Assembly: GCA_013397435.1 (NCBI GenBank)
Contig: VZRG01002953.1
Location: 1-64,000 of the forward strand
Direction: 5' to 3'
DNA from: Erythrocercus mccallii
Taxonomy: Eukaryota > Chordata > Aves > Passeriformes > Dicruridae
DNA length: 64,000 bases
The notes beneath the pieces are model-generated. The model did no database searches, was not told where the DNA came from, and saw only the letters and a list, made by a program, of their open reading frames with translations. Below, in pieces: positions 57,746 through 64,000 of this stretch; the first letter of the stretch is position 1, and every line of letters begins with the position of its first letter. The position numbers and the translations under genes are program-made.

Positions 57746-60700
57746 CTGTGAAAGAGTAAGAAAGAAAATTGTGAAAGGAAAAAAATTCCCATAAATCCAC
57801 ATCTTGCAGCTGTGTCTGACCATGTCTCATGTAAATGTCCCTTTTAGTGATGGATATCCCTGTTTCTGGAGAGAGGTGCCCATCAAACACCATCAGTGGT
57901 TCAAAAGGGAAAGCACAACTGTCTCAGTGAGAAGGGCCCTGTGAATGAGAGGCACAAACCTCCTTTCCACCATAGACAGTGGAGTGACACAACCTACAAA
58001 CAGGGCTTAAAAGCCAAGAGCTGTTGTTGGGGAAGGGAGGGACAACCCTCCATGGAGCCAGAGGCTGGAATGAAGAGCAGGATGATCAGAGAGGAACTCC
58101 TGAGCACCTCCTGAGAGCAGGTGAGCTGATGGGTCTGCATGCACAGCACAATACTCTGAAATGCAAAACCCAGCTGGCATTGCTACACATCTGCAGGGCC
58201 TCGAGGGTGCCTCTCCCCACCCTCCATGCAAGAGATCCACGTGGATACTCAGGCTCATTTCAATACTTCCCAACAGATATCTGTGATGGGGAAGATTGGA
58301 TCAAGTGCCAACAGAGGCTTCCAGCCACAAGAGTGCCACTCTGCTAAGCCTCCAGGGAGGCTAGCTAGGAAGAAGGGAAAAAGCAGGACAGAGCCCAAGG
58401 GAAGAGACAACCAGCATGGGTGGGCACAGGGGAGCCTCTCTCCCTCCCTCCCAAAGGGGAGAGGTAGGAGCACAGTGCTCCCTCCTCATCCTGCCAGGAG
58501 CAGCTGATGGATGGGTCAGAACCTTACATTTGCTGCCTTAGCCACAACAGTCTCACAGTTGCCCACAGAAGCCTCTGGTTCAACTCTTGATGAGCAGGGC
58601 CTGCCTGAAAGTGGGCACTCCCTCCCTACCAAGCCTTCTTCACCCAGGGCAATAACCTGCTTGTTATGCAGGCACCTTCTAACCAAAAATGGGCTGGAAG
58701 CACTAAGGAACCCAAACGAAAGGCCTGCTAACCATCAAAAACCTGGGCTACTGATAAATGACTACTTCACAGTAACAACCCCTCACATCTGTGTTTTAAA
58801 TAACTAAGTGTGCTGGTAGAAAAGAGGGAAGTGAAAGCAGAAAGAAATTCAAACTCTGAAGCAAACCACAGTCATATTTCAAGAGACCATTAATCTCCCA
58901 ACTTTTCAAACACTCTTAGAAATCCAAGCCCAAAACACAGGTTCAATATGTCTGAAACACACTACAGCCCACAGGAAGCCTCTTAACCATGAACTCTTCT
59001 TTTCATGGAATTATGACGGCTACAGCACAGGCTTATCCCTTGCTGCTTTGCATTTTCCTCTATTCCATTCAAATCCCTATTGCTGCTACTCACCTTTAAC
59101 CTAAGGAGAGTTTTGGCTGGGGAGAGTCCTCTGTCCTGTTCTTTGGGACCTGAAGGGGCTCTGAAACAGGTCAGGGTGACTTTTCTTCTGGGCTTGATTT
59201 TGCTGGAAGAGACACAAATGTGAATTCAGGTTTGAGAACTCAAAACAGAATGATGAGATTAAGAGGAAGGTGGGGATTTAGAATTAAGTTTGTGGCAGGA
59301 CTCTGGCTTTGTGCAAACTCCTCAGGAGTTGTCCACACAAGCAAAATTTCTGTAGGTTAGGTAAAGCCTCTGTTTGCACATATTCTGGTTTTAGAGATAA
59401 CATTCCTTTTCAATGCCATTTTCCCACTCTCTGCTTTAAATGAAGAGGCACAGACTGCTCCAGGCCAGCCAGGTGCCTGCTGCATCTGCAGATGTCAGTG
59501 GCTGTGCAGGGAGAAGAAATCTACAACACGTGTGGGTTCTTCCCTCCCCTCAGGGATCAAATCAGCTCTGTGTAGATACAGACACTCCTCAGGCCAAGTC
59601 CACAAACACAGAGATATTAAAAAAAGTCACCCACCATATGCACCCACCACAGCTGCAAATAGCAACTTTATCAGCTCCTGCACATGAGCAGAGATAAAAC
59701 AAACACACAAACAGAACAATGAAAAGTTCCACCACACTCCAAAGTACTAATATGGCAAAAAATGAAGACAAGGGAGCCTGAACATGTTAACTTCATGAAC
59801 TGAATTTCCTAAACCAAAGACTGACCACCAATGCAGTGAATGCCCCTGAAGGCAATGCCTGCCCTCAGCTAAGAAAGTTCTGCTTGAGTGGTGAAAAACA
59901 TACCAGAGAAAAGGAAAAAAGATTTCTCTCACACCTCAAAACAGCTTCCTACTTCTACAATACAAGGCAAATTATTTTTTATTTTAGTTAACTAGTAATT
60001 ACAGGAACCTCAAATTTTACATAACTACTTTGAATCAATGAAAAGGGCTACAAAAGTCACAAAGTTCCTCCCAAGAAGTCAAATTCCTTAATGGAATTTC
60101 AAAAAAACCCCAAAAAACCAAACCAAAAAAGTCCCTTAAAGAACAAACCCCAAACAGTCAAATGTAATCGTGCTGATACAACCCAAATTTTTTAATCATT
60201 AAGACTTTGGAATCTTGATAGTTTTAGATTCAGATTCAGACTGTTTCTGGTGGAGGGAAAAAGGTTACCTTATGTTGGGTACAAAGAATCTTTAGTTGGA
60301 GAAGGAGAAAAGATGGATAAAGGGTACAAACATCATCTACACTCAAATTCAGAGTCAAACTAGATCATTTGCTAAGGCTGCTTTAGGGCTGCTGAAATCT
60401 TGGCACGAATTTTTACAGAAGATGATACTTTAATTGAAACACCAACTAATTTTAATACATTATTAATCTTTTACTTCAATTTACTCATTAGACAAATGAG
60501 CTTTATGAGAAGCTCACATTTCTTTGTGAGAAATGAGCTGCTTCTGAGAAACCACTAAATGCCCTGAAGTATTCAACACATAAGATTACAACCAGTTTTT
60601 TAGACCTGCTCTTTCTCTCTTTCTTAGAAAAAAAAAATGAAGGGGGTACTTTAAGCACAAGTTTGAGACCCTTAAATCAGTTGTACAGAATCAGGGTAGG

Positions 60701-63700
60701 GCATGTTCATTCCAACTCAACATCGTATGGGATGCAGGACTGTGGAGAGGCATATGGTAAGAAAACACAATTACAGTTAGAGAAGCACATCCACCAGCAG
60801 CCTGTCAGTGCAGTAGGAAAGACCTCAATCCATCCACACAGCAGTTTTCACAAGTGAATTCTGTGATTTTTCACAAGTGAACTCTGTGGGTGCTGCCTCT
60901 AAGGCAATCTTGGCTCTTTATATGGGGCTGAGTACCTGAGGGATGGCACTTACTGCTCTCCAACAACACAGCTCCTTCAGGTATGGTGTCCCAGCTTCTG
61001 TTTCTCTCTCTCATCCCCAAGCTGCAATATCCTTTAAATCTCACAAGAAACTCACCAGAGGAGCTTTTCCCACCTGCAGTCCACCAATGAGGGGTGGGCA
61101 TCATTAGAGGCAAGAGCAGGCAGGGCCAGAACCCCCTGACTCCAGGCCTTGAGGAGAGACAGCACTGTTAAGTCTGCAGGGTGGAAAAGAGGGAGAAGCA
61201 GGACTGCAAGACAACTGGCACTCCATGCCTCTCTCCCACACCTCAATCCAAAGGGAAAGCCTCATACACTGTATTACACTGCGCTTACCTGCTGGGGGAT
61301 CTCCCCACAGCTCTCAGGGCTGCCCCAACGGCAGCAGGTCCCCAAATCCCTGCAGCAGTGCTAAGCCACCCTACAAATCAATTTTCATCTCCACACTTGT
61401 GCTACATGTTGAAGACAGCTCAGAAAAGAAGCCACTCCACAGTGTTTCTGCTTGCCATCACTTCTCAGATTCTTCACCTCTCCTCAGAGCTCAGCCTGGG
61501 AGTTACTATTCCCAGCTCTAGCAGACACTGGTTTGGGAACACGCTCTGTTCAGCAGGGAAGGTACAGGCCTGTAGGACTGACCCCTTTAATACCGTGTCT
61601 GGATTCTGAGACACCTCCCAAACAAACACCAGACAGTGACAATATCTGCTCAATGGACCTATTGTGTGAGCTGTCAAGATGTTTATGTCTCATGTTTGAG
61701 TTAGGAGCACTTAAAATGTCCAAAGCAGAAACCACAACAAAGCATCAGTCACTGCAAAGTCAAAAACTTCCAACCTGAGCATCGCTTTCCCTGTGGGGCA
61801 GCTGAAAGGTAAGAACTTTGGGTGTGGCAGTCAGGATGACATCATTATCGGAAGAAATAAAACAACGTTTTATTTAATCCTTGCAGGACCTGGTGGCACT
61901 TACCTGTCCTGTGGGCAGGATGTTCAGATGTTTCACTGCTGAGCCACAGAGCTTTTTATAGAGCAAGGGCATAATTTTACAGGCAGGGAAACCAAGTATT
62001 TGGTATGTCCTGACATTTTAAATTCACACATCAAAAAACAACCACTCAATTATCCTGTCTTCATGAGAACTTGCCACAGGCACAACCACTTTACATAACC
62101 AGTCACTACTGGAAAACAAAGAGAAACAGCATCACAGAGTTAGGAAGTTCCTTACTTGAGGATATTCTGAGCTGTGCCACTGTTGTCTGCAGCACTTCAG
62201 GTCAGGAGAGTGTAAGCAAATACCACATCACAGAGGCCAAAGTCATCAAAAGCCCCACCACTCTGCAATTCTCCACTTCTAGCCCATTAACCCAACAGGA
62301 ACTGAACAGCCCAGGGAAGGTATCTTGTTGGTGTGCAGAAACAACAGTGCTGACATGAGTAAATAGGATGTTCTTATCACCACAGGAAACCTGTCCCCAT
62401 CGCTCCTTACTCTGCAAAGGATTTGCCAGCCTGTAACAGCGTTTAAAATGCCCCAAGATTTTGACTTATTTGAGACTCACTCCTAAAGCAGAATTTGCTT
62501 CTGGGCTCTGGAAAGAGAAGCAGGATGGTGAGAGAACAGAGACATTGCAATGTAGAAACCAGGTGAAGGATGGGCTCAACGAGCCCCTCTAGGCATGTAC
62601 GGATGCACACACACACAACTGTGAAATTAAAGGATGGTTGGATACATCTGGTTAACACCAAAGCTGTTGGCTTGGAGAGTCTCAGGACCTTCCCTGCCAC
62701 AGGGAACACTGCTTCCAAACTAAGGGTATTTTCCACCCATTTACCTCTGAGGGAGGATGAAACATCAAGAGCTCATTTTGGAAGTGGCAAAACTGACAAG
62801 CCATGAGGAGTATACTTGGAGATACCAGCAGCTCACTGGCCCAGAGCAGGACACACCTCCTTCCCCAGTCACTTGCAATTTATTTGCTTGGCTCTTGGAA
62901 GGAGTGCCCTGTTAGTCAGGAATCATGAGACTACTTAAAATCCAACCACGATAACCTCTCCCTGATACTCCTAAGCAGGACAGCAGATTGCTTGAGATTT
63001 TCAGGTTTTGTTTCTCTTCCTTTCAGCTTCAAATTGCCTCCTTCTTTAGGATGCAAATAATGCCACTACCACCACTTCAGGAAGGGAAAACAAAACCCAG
63101 CACCAACACAAAGCCATTACTCCTCATACCTTTGATGCACATGCTGAATACTTACTACTGCCTTAGCTGGGGCATTTTTTACCTTTGCTTCTTTATGCTG
63201 CTTTAGTACAGAATTATCATCTCAGCCTGGACACCAAGCACTCTCAGCTGTATATTTTGGCTTGGAAATATGATGCACTCTGCTTAAAGGGAGTTTATCT
63301 TCCTCTTTGGAAGAAAAACTTTATTAGAGACAATTCTAAGAAGCAGCTGTCAGTTGGCCTTTCCGACAGAAATTTATTTAAGCTCCTGAAGGTCTTTTGC
63401 CTTTTCAGGATGACATGAATTGCAGCAATTTTGTGGTTATCAGGGCAGTACTTTGACTTCTTCGGAAGAAAAGCATCCAAATCCCTCATCAACCACCCTT
63501 CTCATGTGGCTCAAAAAGCTCTGGTGTCAAGCCCCCACTCAGCACACGAAGGAGTAAGAAGAAGCACTGCCATATTATTAATGCTCTTAAAAAACAGGCA
63601 GGCAGGAACTTCTCATCAGTGTGGTTTCTGTACCGGATACATGACAGAGGCAGCACGACAACACTTTATTCTTCAGCAGCCAGCCACAGACACAGCTGAG

Positions 63701-64000
63701 CTTAAACTGAGTCAGCAGGAAGCCTGCAGCTGGAATTTGAATGCAGGTAACTACAGCAAGACCCAAACAGAATTTCCACATCTCCATGTTTTGGGCATAG
63801 CCATGCCTAAGAGGCAAGGGCAGGACTTGCATCTAGGCTATCAGAGTTTCTTGCATCTGGCACTGGGTGAGTTTTTCCCCTCTGGTGTTGAACAAAGGAA
63901 CTCCAACCTGGTAAGCTCGTCCTGCACTTCACCTCCTCAGTAAGGTTAGGAAAACACTTCTATCTTTCCTCAGGACGTGGCTGGAGGGAGCAGAGCAAAC
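57746..64000 (-). other. BID: BID 5' intron or upstream region
   Basis: No CpG island, recognised coding exon or CR1 copy was found. MICAL3, the next human gene, was looked for and no exon was recognised. Good minus-strand donor sites occur at 59094, 61289 and 61904. An A/C-rich simple stretch lies around 60100-60150 and a short CA run near 62607. The BID promoter is probably to the right of the window. Confidence 0.45.
59094..59202 (-). other. Candidate untranslated exon upstream of BID
   Basis: Bounded by a pyrimidine-rich acceptor TGTCTCTTCCAG and a consensus donor AAAG|GTGAGT, 109 bases apart. One frame is open across it, but the peptide (starting KIKPRRKVTLTCFRAP) is not recognised. That frame would hit the in-frame TAG if joined to BID exon 2. 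A 5' UTR exon is the simplest reading. Confidence 0.3.

Noticed and set aside
57746..64000. Exons of MICAL3, the next gene in human
   Set aside because: No frame in this stretch resembles LIM, calponin-homology or bMERB sequence, so MICAL3 is probably outside the window.
1..64000. CRISPR arrays, bacterial operons, integrated viruses or tRNA genes
   Set aside because: None were seen. Repeats are CR1 tails, minisatellites and short microsatellites, and no retroviral or phage-like frames were recognised. tRNA detection by eye is weak, so a missed one is possible.

Overview
This window is vertebrate nuclear DNA and most likely avian. It holds three split genes with GT-AG introns, several 3' fragments of CR1 LINEs (the dominant avian retrotransposon), CpG islands at promoters and compact introns. 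A turtle or crocodilian source cannot be formally excluded, because they also carry CR1. I built the gene models by reading splice junctions and comparing with my memory of the human proteins. No database search was run.

Layout. About 1-2500 holds a decayed minisatellite, a possible terminal exon of an unidentified plus-strand gene and a plausible plus-strand polyadenylation signal. ATP6V1E1 (V-ATPase subunit E1, minus strand) has its 3' UTR at about 2505-3060 and nine coding exons between 3061 and 13655. Together they encode 226 aa, the same length as human. Its promoter is a CpG island at about 13350-13900. A second CpG island (about 14570-15560), interrupted by a 558-base run of N, is the likely BCL2L13 promoter, so the two genes are head to head. 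BCL2L13 (plus strand) has six coding exons from 20141 to 46680 (476 aa) and a 3' UTR that probably ends near 49.3 kb. BID (minus strand) has five coding exons from 57685 down to 52916 (180 aa) and a 3' UTR ending near 52.07 kb. Its promoter was not found, so the stretch to 64000 is read as 5' intron or upstream sequence.

The order and strands ATP6V1E1(-) BCL2L13(+) BID(-) match human 22q11.2 as I remember it. BCL2L13 and BID are both BCL2-family proteins acting at the mitochondrial outer membrane: BCL2L13 is a tail-anchored mitophagy receptor and BID is the caspase-8-activated link from death receptors to BAX and BAK. They lie tail to tail. ATP6V1E1 is part of the peripheral stalk of the proton pump that acidifies lysosomes and other organelles.

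I found no evidence of a wholly new system. The most useful observations are listed here.
- BID keeps the caspase-8 site but lacks the mammalian granzyme B site.
- BID has coding exons contributing only three codons at each end.
- The BCL2L13 autophagy motif is a WxxV variant, and the gene has a coding CCT microsatellite.
- BCL2L13 intron 6 contains a possible poison exon.
- The ATP6V1E1 leader is a hexamer repeat, in frame with the start codon.
- Two perfect palindromes sit side by side in the ATP6V1E1 promoter.
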